A DNA stretch of 51,415 nucleotides from Thermoplasmata archaeon (GTDB taxonomy: Archaea; Thermoplasmatota; Thermoplasmata; Lutacidiplasmatales; UBA184), in contig JAKACD010000006.1 in NCBI GenBank assembly GCA_021821785.1, forward strand, positions 1-51,415, in the 5' to 3' direction. This document shows, in pieces, positions 28,814 to 36,366 of this stretch (the stretch's first letter is position 1; every line of letters begins with the position of its first letter). The translations under genes were made by a program, and so were the position numbers. The notes below the pieces were generated by a model, which made no database searches, had not been told where the DNA came from, and saw only the letters and a list, made by a program, of their open reading frames with translations.

Positions 28814-29898
28814 GTGAGGAAACCTCCACGGAAGGCAAGGTCCGTGAGCGTGAACGCGGTCACCGACTCGAGCACGACCACCGACCGCGGGACGATGCAG
28901 GGGTCGTGGCGTCCGGTGACCACGAGGGTAGCCGGAAGTCCGGTCTTGAGGTCGACCGTGCGCTGGGGTCGGGCGATCGAGCTCGTCGGCTTGACGGCGA
29001 CGCGGAAGACGATCGGCATGCCGGTCGTGAGGCCCCCGAGGAGCCCGCCCGCCTGGTTCGTCTCGGTCACGACCTTCCCGTCCTTCCAGACGAACGGGTC
29101 GTTGTGCTCGCTGCCCCGCATCCGCGCGGCCGCGAAGCCCGCCCCGAATTCGATCGCCTTCACGGCTGGGACGGAGAAGGCCGCGTGGGCGATCTCGCTC
29201 TCGACCGAATCGAAGAACGGCTCGCCGAGCCCGACCGGTAGCCCCGCGACCCGGACCTCGACCGTTCCACCGACGCTGTCCCCGTCCCGGCGGGCCACCG
29301 CGATCGCCTCCTCCATACGGGCAGCCGCGATCGGGTCCGGGGTCCCGACCTCGTTGGCAGCGGCCCGGTTTCGGAGTTCGACAAGACCTAGGTCCGCCGG
29401 GACGTCGGCGTCTACGCCCCCGATCGAGCGGGTGAACGCCACGAGGTCCACTCCGATCGGACGTAGCAGCTCTCGGGCGATCGCGCCGGCGATCACGAGC
29501 CCTACGGTCATCCGACCCGAGAAGATCCCCCCGCCCGAGAGGTCGGCCTCGGGACCGTATCGGACGCGGGCGGGGTAGTCCGCGTGGCCGGGTCGCGGGG
29601 TGTCGCGCATCCGGTCGTAGGCCTCGCGCCGCACGTCCTCGTTGGCCACGTGGGCCCGGAGGGTTTCGCCGGTCGCGCGGCCCTCGACGACACCCGAGTC
29701 CACGACCAGGTGATCCTCCTCCCGGCGCTTGGTCGCGAGGCGGCGGCCGACCGGTCGCCGGCGATCGAGCTCGGCCTGGATGCGGGCCGCATCGATCGGG
29801 GTCCCCGCCGGGACGCCCTCGATGGTGACCCCGACCTCGGGGCCATGGCTCGTGCCGAAGATCGTCACTCGGTACCGCTCGCCGAACTGCATCGTCAT
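28810..29898 (-). CDS. aroC: Chorismate synthase
   Basis: FGTSHGPEVGVTIEGVPAG, RRPVGRRLATKRREEDHLVVDSGVVEGRATG, RPGHADYPARVRYG, GGLLGGLTTGMPIVFRVAVKPTSS. Confidence 0.96.
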   Translation of the reverse strand: MTMQFGERYRVTIFGTSHGPEVGVTIEGVPAGTPIDAARIQAELDRRRPVGRRLATKRREEDHLVVDSGVVEGRATGETLRAHVANEDVRREAYDRMRDTPRPGHADYPARVRYGPEADLSGGGIFSGRMTVGLVIAGAIARELLRPIGVDLVAFTRSIGGVDADVPADLGLVELRNRAAANEVGTPDPIAAARMEEAIAVARRDGDSVGGTVEVRVAGLPVGLGEPFFDSVESEIAHAAFSVPAVKAIEFGAGFAAARMRGSEHNDPFVWKDGKVVTETNQAGGLLGGLTTGMPIVFRVAVKPTSSIARPQRTVDLKTGLPATLVVTGRHDPCIVPRSVVVLESVTAFTLTDLAFRGGFLT

Positions 29899-31175
29899 GC
29901 TTCGACACCTCCCGGGGCGATCTGCGCGAGGACCGTCCAGAACTCGGGGAACGACTTCGCGACCGCCCGGCCGTCGCCGATGGCCGATGTGCCGCGGGCC
30001 GCGAGGGCGCCGACAGCGGCGCTCATCACCAGGCGGTGGTCGGAGAGAGTGCGTTTCCGGAACGGCCGGGGCCGCGCGACACCGCGGATCTCGAGATGCC
30101 CGCCGGCGATGCGGGTCTTTCCGCCCATCGCCGCGACCAGGCCGGCCGTCTCGGCGCGACGGTCGGATTCCTTGAGCGCGACGTGCGGCGCCCCGCGGAG
30201 CTCGCTCCGCCCCGGGATCGCCGCCGCCAGCACACCCGCGAGAGGGTAGAGGTCCGGCGCATCCGTGAGGTCCGCTCGGAACGGCTTGAGCGTCTCGCCC
30301 CCCGCGACCTCCGCGCCGGTGGACGTGCGGCGCACGCGAGCGCCGGCGCGTTCGAGCACGTCGAGCATCTGGGTGTCGGCCTGGGGCCAGACCGCCGGTA
30401 TGCCCTCGACTCGGACGCGTCCTCCCGTGAGCGCGGCGGCGACCCAGAAGTAGGCCGCCGAGGAAGCGTCTCCCGGCACCGAGAAGCCGGCCCGGGCGTA
30501 GCGCTGTCCGCCGGGGATCCGGACCACCTTGCCGCGCCGCTCCACCCGGATCCGGTGGTGGGCCAGGACCGCGAGGGTCGCCTCGATGTACGGCAGCGAG
30601 ACGAGGCGGCCCGTCAACGTGAGCCGGGAGTCGCCCGACAGGGTGGGCAGTACGAGCAGGAGAGCGGAAGCGAATTGAGAGCTCTCCGAGACATCGAGGG
30701 CCACGGAACCCGACCGGATCGGTCCTTCGACCGTGAACGGGAGGCCGACGCCCGTGTCCCCGCGGCGCACCGTCGCTCCCAGGGTACGGAGCGCGCGCAG
30801 GAGAGCCTCCATCGGGCGGGTAGGGAGCCGACCGGACCCTTGGAAGGTCACCGGTCGGGATTCGAGCGCCGCGAGTGCCGCGACGAAACGGAGCGTGGTT
30901 CCGGATTCTCCGCAATCGACCGTGATCGGGGCCGAGCTCTCGGAACGATGGCGGGGCCGGAGGGACCAGAGACCGGAACCCCGGTGGACGGTCGTTCCCA
31001 GGCGGTCCAGCGCTTGAGCGGTCGCGCGAGTGTCGTCCGAGTCGAGCGGTCGCCGGATATCGTACCGACGACCGGCGAGATGGCCCGAAACCAGCGCGCG
31101 GTGCGTGTAGCTTTTCGAAGGGGGTGCTCGGAGGCGACCCGCCGCGACCGCCCCGGAGAGACGGACGACGCTCAC
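29895..31175 (-). CDS. aroA: EPSP synthase
   Basis: PPSKSYTHRALV, DCGESGTTLRF, GSGRLPTRPMEALL, VPGDASSAAYFWVAAAL, DHRLVMSAAVGAL; GTG start at 31175. Confidence 0.95.
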   Translation of the reverse strand: MSVVRLSGAVAAGRLRAPPSKSYTHRALVSGHLAGRRYDIRRPLDSDDTRATAQALDRLGTTVHRGSGLWSLRPRHRSESSAPITVDCGESGTTLRFVAALAALESRPVTFQGSGRLPTRPMEALLRALRTLGATVRRGDTGVGLPFTVEGPIRSGSVALDVSESSQFASALLLVLPTLSGDSRLTLTGRLVSLPYIEATLAVLAHHRIRVERRGKVVRIPGGQRYARAGFSVPGDASSAAYFWVAAALTGGRVRVEGIPAVWPQADTQMLDVLERAGARVRRTSTGAEVAGGETLKPFRADLTDAPDLYPLAGVLAAAIPGRSELRGAPHVALKESDRRAETAGLVAAMGGKTRIAGGHLEIRGVARPRPFRKRTLSDHRLVMSAAVGALAARGTSAIGDGRAVAKSFPEFWTVLAQIAPGGVEA

Positions 31176-32050
31176 GGGCCAGCCCCCCGCGCCGCGATCG
31201 GCGAGCCCGAGACGGGGACCGTCAGCACCTCGCCCTCGTGACGCCGGAGGACGCGCACGACCTCCTCGGTACGGGTGGCCGGCTGGATCGCGGCGAGCGC
31301 CGGGCCGAGACCACTCACCCCCGCGGCGAGCGCTCCGGCGGCGCGGAGTTCGGTCCGCAGGGACTCGTAGGCGTAGCCCATGACGGACTCCACCAGCCTC
31401 GTGTTGCTTTCCATCGCCGCCCACCATTTCCCGGCTTGCGCCAGCTCGGCGGCCTCCTGACCGCGGGATCTCTCCCTGGCGAATGTCGCGGCCCACTCGG
31501 GGGAGGGGCGGTGGCGCGCTTCGGGAACCAGGAGGGCCGCTTCCCAGCCGGGTTCCGCCGGGCCGCTTCGGAGGAGTTGGTCCGCCCCGTTGTCGGTCAC
31601 GACGAACCCCGGCCGCACGCCCGCCAGCGCGTCGTCGAACGCACCGGTGGCGCTCACTCCCGCGGTTCTACCCGCGACGGCCGAAAGCCGTGCGATCTCC
31701 TCGGGAGCGGCCCGGGCGCCCGCGGCAGCCGCGACCGCGCGAGCGGTCGCGCCCGCGACCGCGCTCGAGCTCTTGAGACCCCGAGCGACGGGAACGGCGG
31801 AGCGGACGACGAGCCGACCGAGGATCGGGCGACCACCGAGGAACTCCGCTACCGCGAGCCGGAACGCGGTCGTGACGACCGGGCTCGCGTGCGCGGGATC
31901 CGCCGTAAGCTCGGTCTCCGAGCCGATGGGCCGGGGCTCGAGGTCGACGGTCACCTCCGCCTCTAGACCGATCCCGAGGGCGCAGCCGATCCCGGTCGGG
32001 AGGGCATTCACGATCGTGACCGCCGCGGTCGCCCGTCCTACGCCGTGCAT
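31172..32050 (-). CDS. aroK: Shikimate kinase, archaeal GHMP type
   Basis: ATAAVTIVNALPTGIGCALGIGLEAEV, VPVARGLKSSSAVAGATARAV, GVSATGAFDDALAG. Confidence 0.92.
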   Translation of the reverse strand: MHGVGRATAAVTIVNALPTGIGCALGIGLEAEVTVDLEPRPIGSETELTADPAHASPVVTTAFRLAVAEFLGGRPILGRLVVRSAVPVARGLKSSSAVAGATARAVAAAAGARAAPEEIARLSAVAGRTAGVSATGAFDDALAGVRPGFVVTDNGADQLLRSGPAEPGWEAALLVPEARHRPSPEWAATFARERSRGQEAAELAQAGKWWAAMESNTRLVESVMGYAYESLRTELRAAGALAAGVSGLGPALAAIQPATRTEEVVRVLRRHEGEVLTVPVSGSPIAARGAGP

Positions 32051-33549
32051 CCTTCCTCTCGGAGGGTCGCGGTGATCTCGTCGGGATCGGGTTCATCGCC
32101 CCACCAGATCCCAAAGCTGGCGGCCGCCTGGTAGACGAGCAGCCGGCGTCCGTCCTCGTAGGTCGCGCCGGCGGCTTCCACGGTCTGGCGGACGGTCGGA
32201 TCGCTCGGAAGATAGACCCAGTCGATCACGTGGGTCGTCGAGCGGACAAGGGATCGGAGCGGGAGCTCTAGCGGGCCCGTGCCAGTCCGACCCACGTCGG
32301 TCGCGTGGACCACGAGTCCCTCCGGCCGCGCCTCGGCCGACACGGCCGGCTCCGCGTCGAACTGCCGAGCGAGCGCGTTCGTCGGTTCGGCGCGTCGACC
32401 GTAGAGGCGCGCGCGGGCGCCCACCGTTCGGGCGGCCACGAGGGTCGCACGGGCCGCTCCTCCGGTGCCGAGGATCGCGAGCTCCCGCCCGTCCCAACGG
32501 TTCGTCTCCTTCAGCTCCTCGAGGCGGCGGAGGATCGCGACCAGGTCGGTGTTCTCCGCCGCGATCTCCCCGTCGCGCAGCGTCAGGCAGTTCGCGACCC
32601 CGCAGGCCTCCGCGCCCGGGCCGACCTCGGTCGCCACTTCGAGCGCGGCGGACTTGAGCGGATGCGTGACGTTCAGCCCCCGGAACCCCCACTCGGCGAG
32701 GCGGGGGAGCGATCCTACGAACTCCTCCTCGCTCGCGAAGTCGAGCGCGACATAGAGCCCGGCAAGTTCGCCCTCGCGCATCCACCGGGAATGGAGCGCC
32801 GGGCTCCGCGAATGGGCCACCGGATGGCCGGCGAGAGCGAAAAGGGGCGCCTCCGGACCGGCGTCGAGGAACGGCCGCAACCGATCGACCGAGATCTGGC
32901 TCGGTTCGACCGGGGCCGGAGCGGGGGCGGATCCCCGCGGCTCGGGCAGGGCCGCATAGACGAACGGGAAACCGAGCCGAGCCGAGAAGGCGCGGAAGAG
33001 CGGACCGGAAGCCCCGACGGTCATCGCGACCAGCGTGTTTTCCCCGGGGGGAGGCAGCCCTGGAAGCAGCTCCTCGAACAGCTGCCCGACGGACGCCGGA
33101 ACGACGACCTTCCGTACCGCCGCGCCGGTCGGGGCCTCCCGGACCCATCGCGACCACTCCGGGGCTGGGACCGGTTCGGTCCGATGGGTCGAGACGATGC
33201 GCCCGAGCCCGGTGGAGGGAGGGAGATGCAGGTCGGACTCTCGGTCGCGGTCCTTCTCGAGGTCGATCCAGCGGAACGGAAGCTCCGCCAAGCGGTCCAG
33301 GATCCGCGCACGCTCGGTGGGGTCGTCTGGACCCGCTCCGCCTTCGATGCGCGAACGGAGGGTCGCGACGAGCGGAAGGGGTGCGGGGAAGAGCTCCCGC
33401 GCCCGCTCGATCTCGCCCGGAGCGAACCGGTCGAAGCGGACCTCCGCGAGGTCCGCGCCCGCCGCCCGGGCTCGCTCGATCATCTCTCGGGCTTCCTCTA
33501 CCGTATCGGCGGGGAGCGAGACGATGACCCGGGGCCGGTGGTCGCTCAT
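32038..33549 (-). CDS. aroDE: Bifunctional 3-dehydroquinate dehydratase (type I)/shikimate dehydrogenase
   Basis: N-terminal DHQ dehydratase (ADLAEVRFDRF...RIVSTHRT...VRKVVVPA), C-terminal shikimate dehydrogenase (LAGHPVAHSRSPALHSRWM, GLNVTHPLKSAAL, NTDLVAILRRLEE, AILGTGGAARATLVA). Confidence 0.94.
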   Translation of the reverse strand: MSDHRPRVIVSLPADTVEEAREMIERARAAGADLAEVRFDRFAPGEIERARELFPAPLPLVATLRSRIEGGAGPDDPTERARILDRLAELPFRWIDLEKDRDRESDLHLPPSTGLGRIVSTHRTEPVPAPEWSRWVREAPTGAAVRKVVVPASVGQLFEELLPGLPPPGENTLVAMTVGASGPLFRAFSARLGFPFVYAALPEPRGSAPAPAPVEPSQISVDRLRPFLDAGPEAPLFALAGHPVAHSRSPALHSRWMREGELAGLYVALDFASEEEFVGSLPRLAEWGFRGLNVTHPLKSAALEVATEVGPGAEACGVANCLTLRDGEIAAENTDLVAILRRLEELKETNRWDGRELAILGTGGAARATLVAARTVGARARLYGRRAEPTNALARQFDAEPAVSAEARPEGLVVHATDVGRTGTGPLELPLRSLVRSTTHVIDWVYLPSDPTVRQTVEAAGATYEDGRRLLVYQAAASFGIWWGDEPDPDEITATLREEGCTA

Positions 33550-34577
33550 CGCTCTTCGATCGTCTCTTCGATCGCGTGGCCCAGGTGGCGCGCCGCCGGC
33601 AAGCGTACCCCGAGGACCTTCGCACCGACGTCGATCTCGGTGGTCGGGATGCGCCCGGTCTCGGTAGAGACCCGGACGGTCTCCGCCTCCTGAAGGAAGA
33701 GCGTCCGTCGCTCGCCCTGGTCGTCGGCCACAAGGACGTCCATCGGACGACGCTCGATCTTGATGCGGCCGACCCGGACGGAGCGCGCCGCGCCGTGGGG
33801 CTCGACGATGAGGACCGCGTCACCGGGCCCGAGCTCGGCGAGGTACCGCGTCGAGCCATCCGCCATGAGGACGTAGGAGTGGGCCGCGCCGGCATTGACC
33901 CGGAACGGGCGCGGCCGGCTGAACTGAGAGCCGACCGCCTCGCTGGCGACATGGAAGAGGAACGCCGCGGCGCTCCCCACGAGCAACCCTTCGGCGGGCC
34001 GGAGCATCGAGGTCGTGTCGACGATCACCCGGTCGCCGACCCCGACCGGTCGGACCGAGGTGAGGGGCACCCCCGTCCAGGCGAGTCCCGTCGGCAGCGG
34101 GCCGTCCACGATCGACTCGAGATGGTCGACGTCCGAGGGGGTCGTGACCTCCACGAGCACCCGGTCGGCGCCGTGCTCGAGCGCCCCGAGCGCCGCCGGG
34201 ACCTCACTAGGTCTTCGCGCATAGACCCAGAGCTCGAACCGTCGGCCCCGGGCGGCGATCGCGTTCTCGAGCGGGATGACCCGATCCGCGGTCCACTCGA
34301 TAGCGAGGATCCCGCCCGGGGCCACTCCATGGACGGCCGTCCGGAGGTGGGCCTCGTCCGTGACCGCCACGATCGGGATCGGCGGGGCGTCCGGGGCGTT
34401 GCGCAGCAACCGATCGCCAGCCCGTCGGAGGAGCTCTTCCCCCGGCTCCGCCGAGAAGGGGGTCTCCGCGTCCAGTACGAACGAGCGGAAGTCGCGTCTA
34501 CGCGCCCGCTCGAGGATCGGCCCGAGCTCCCCCGGTGCCGACGGGCGGGGGACGATCGTCACGCGCTCGCGCGTCAT
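33546..34577 (-). CDS. 3-dehydroquinate synthase II (archaeal type)
   Basis: GILAIEWTADRVIPLENAIA, VGDRVIVDTTSMLRPAEGLLVGSAAAFLFHVASEA, FRVNAGAAHSYVLMADGSTRYLAELGPGDAVLIV. Confidence 0.93.
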   Translation of the reverse strand: MTRERVTIVPRPSAPGELGPILERARRRDFRSFVLDAETPFSAEPGEELLRRAGDRLLRNAPDAPPIPIVAVTDEAHLRTAVHGVAPGGILAIEWTADRVIPLENAIAARGRRFELWVYARRPSEVPAALGALEHGADRVLVEVTTPSDVDHLESIVDGPLPTGLAWTGVPLTSVRPVGVGDRVIVDTTSMLRPAEGLLVGSAAAFLFHVASEAVGSQFSRPRPFRVNAGAAHSYVLMADGSTRYLAELGPGDAVLIVEPHGAARSVRVGRIKIERRPMDVLVADDQGERRTLFLQEAETVRVSTETGRIPTTEIDVGAKVLGVRLPAARHLGHAIEETIEER

Positions 34578-34592
34578 GGGTCGATCTCCGTC

Positions 34593-35345
34593 CTACGAAC
34601 TGCCGTGGAGGACGTCGGTGATGCGACGGGCCAGCGGGCCCACCGGACGGCGCTGGAAGAGGTTCCGCCCGATGCAGATACCGGCCCCTCCGGCGCGGAC
34701 GCTGTCGGCGACGATCTTCAGGAACTCCGCCTCGTTGTCGAGGCGCACCCCGCCCCCGATCAATACGGGGACCGGGGTCGTCCGGCACATCTTCGCGAAC
34801 TCATCGGGGGAGCCCGGATAGCTCGTCTTCACGATGTCGGCACCGGTGTCGGCCGCCGCCCGGGCCGCGTGGCGCAGCTCGTCCGGGGTGGCCCCGTTCG
34901 GCTTCTTCACGTAGGCCATGCAGAGCAGGGGAAGCCCGAGCGCGCGGCACTCATCGGCGGCGATCCCGAGGTCCCGGAGCATCTCGGGCTCCTCGGGGAT
35001 GCCGAAGTTCACCTGGATCGAGAGGACGTCCGCGCCGAGGCTCACCGCCTCCTCGGCCGTGCCGACCAGGACCTTTCGGTTCGAGGTCGAGCCGAGGCTC
35101 GTCGAGGCCGAGAGGTGGATCCCGAGCAGGGTCGTCGGCTGGAGCACCGGCACCAGCTCGCGGACCGCTCCCTTCGTGACGATCAGGAGGTCCGCGCCGC
35201 CCTCCTGGAGCTCGGTCGCAAGGGGGGCGAGCTCTTCGAGCCCGTCGATCGGGCCCATCGACACCGGATGGTCGAGCGGGACCGAAAAAAGCCGGTGGGC
35301 CGGGTCGGGAAAGATGCGCTTCAGTCGGATCGTTTTTCCGTACAT
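34593..35345 (-). CDS. 2-amino-3,7-dideoxy-D-threo-hept-6-ulosonate synthase (class I aldolase)
   Basis: FSVPLDHPVSMGPIDGLE, IHLSASTSLG, YVKKPNGATPDELRHAARAAADTGADIVKTSYPGSPDEFAKM, VLIGGGVRLDNEAEFLKIVADSVRAGGAGICIGRN; SD-like gaggag before ATG 35345. Confidence 0.92.
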   Translation of the reverse strand: MYGKTIRLKRIFPDPAHRLFSVPLDHPVSMGPIDGLEELAPLATELQEGGADLLIVTKGAVRELVPVLQPTTLLGIHLSASTSLGSTSNRKVLVGTAEEAVSLGADVLSIQVNFGIPEEPEMLRDLGIAADECRALGLPLLCMAYVKKPNGATPDELRHAARAAADTGADIVKTSYPGSPDEFAKMCRTTPVPVLIGGGVRLDNEAEFLKIVADSVRAGGAGICIGRNLFQRRPVGPLARRITDVLHGSS

Positions 35346-35348
35346 GTT

Positions 35349-35442
35349 TCTCCTCTACGAAGGCTCGCAGGGGAGACGCCCGGAGGGTGCGGCCCGCGCC
35401 CCGGAGGGGCGGGTCGGGATGGCGCCCTCCCGGCGCCTCCCG
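35349..35442 (-). promoter_or_regulatory. Structured 5' leader of the shikimate/Trp superoperon (candidate attenuator)
   Basis: Minus strand: CGGGAGGCGCC-gggag-GGCGCC(a)TCCCG hairpin (35415-35442); CGCCGGGAGGG (35425-35435) can instead pair with CCCTCCGGGCG (35377-35387), 10 of 11 positions; TCTCCCCT (35369-35376) can pair with AGAGGAGA (35349-35356), which contains the SD of the first gene. Confidence 0.45.
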
Positions 35443-35443
35443 T

Positions 35444-35515
35444 TCACCAGAGCCAGGTCGCGGCAGTCCGGTCCATTGCCCGCGCGTCTCGGCTGGGGCC
35501 CGTCCGGTCCGCCAT
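35444..35515 (-). CDS. Candidate leader peptide MADRTGPSRDARAMDRTAATWLW*
   Basis: 23-codon ORF in the leader, ending acc tgg ctc tgg tga; ATG ~28 nt from a TATA-like element, fitting a leaderless transcript start. Confidence 0.45.
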   Translation of the reverse strand: MADRTGPSRDARAMDRTAATWLW

Positions 35516-35538
35516 CGACTGGCGTGAGCCTCCCGCTC

Positions 35539-36282
35539 CTATTTAGTCTTCGCTGGGGCGCTTGTGCGGGCGGTCGCCGCGAGCACTCCGTCCACGAGGA
35601 GCGCGTGGATGGAGAAGCCCCGCATCATCTGGTCCCACATCTGCTTGCGGACCTCGGGCGAGGTCGCGAAGCCGGCCACGATCTGGCCGATCCACTCGGA
35701 GTGCTCCACGTCCGCGACCACGTGGAGGGTGTAGTACTCGAGGTGGGACTCGTCGACATGGTAGTGCTTCCGGAACGACGGCAGGAGCCGGGCGCACAGC
35801 TCGACGTTCGGCGGCTCGCTCGAGCCGGCGGCAGAGACGTAGAACGGGTGGACCCGGTTGGTGTACAGGAAGTCGTCGATCGCGACCATCGTGCTCGGGA
35901 GGAGCGGAGCGGACTGCACCTCGTCACGGGGCACGCCGAGCCCCTCGCAGAACCGTAGCCACAGCTCCGGATGCCCCGGCGCCTTGCCCTTCGGGTCGCC
36001 GGCCTCCTCGACAAGCTGGTCGAGGATCATGCGGCGGTACCGGTCGTTCGCCGGCTCCCAGGAGCAGTTCGCGAACCGCTCGGCCATCGCGATCGGGACG
36101 CTGGCGAGCCAGGGGTAGAACTGCTTCACCCACTCCCGCACGGTCGGGAGCGGCACCTCGCCCCGCTCGAGCTGGGCGAAGAACGGGTGGGTCTTGAACG
36201 GGTGATGGGCCATCTTGTACTTCGTGAGCTCGTCGCGGAACTTCTCGCCCTCGAAGCGGACCCAGGGGGCTTCTGGCATCAT
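35539..36282 (-). CDS. Heme-oxygenase-like diiron (PqqC/TenA/CADD-like) protein
   Basis: 247 aa; KTHPFFAQLERGEVPLPTVREWVKQFY, LVEEAGDPKGKAPGHPELW, ESHLEYYTLHVVADVEHSEW (HxxxDxxH). Confidence 0.75.
   Translation of the reverse strand: MMPEAPWVRFEGEKFRDELTKYKMAHHPFKTHPFFAQLERGEVPLPTVREWVKQFYPWLASVPIAMAERFANCSWEPANDRYRRMILDQLVEEAGDPKGKAPGHPELWLRFCEGLGVPRDEVQSAPLLPSTMVAIDDFLYTNRVHPFYVSAAGSSEPPNVELCARLLPSFRKHYHVDESHLEYYTLHVVADVEHSEWIGQIVAGFATSPEVRKQMWDQMMRGFSIHALLVDGVLAATARTSAPAKTK
35540..35546 (-). promoter_or_regulatory. TATA-like box (ctaaata on minus strand) for the superoperon
   Basis: AT-rich heptamer overlapping the stop of the upstream gene; centre ~28 nt from leader-peptide ATG 35515. 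Confidence 0.45.
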
Positions 36283-36366
36283 CCCGCCGAGCGGGACCCG
36301 CTATTTGGACCCCGAGGTTTCCCGCTGAACCTCGGCGTTCATCAACGCGGCGCTCGCTCTCGGTCC

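Noticed and set aside
26441-29578. 1045-aa plus-strand ORF opposite lysC/asd/aroC
   Set aside because: Arg/Asp/Gly/Glu-rich shadow ORF caused by GC-rich codon bias on the opposite strand; the three minus-strand genes have unambiguous family motifs.
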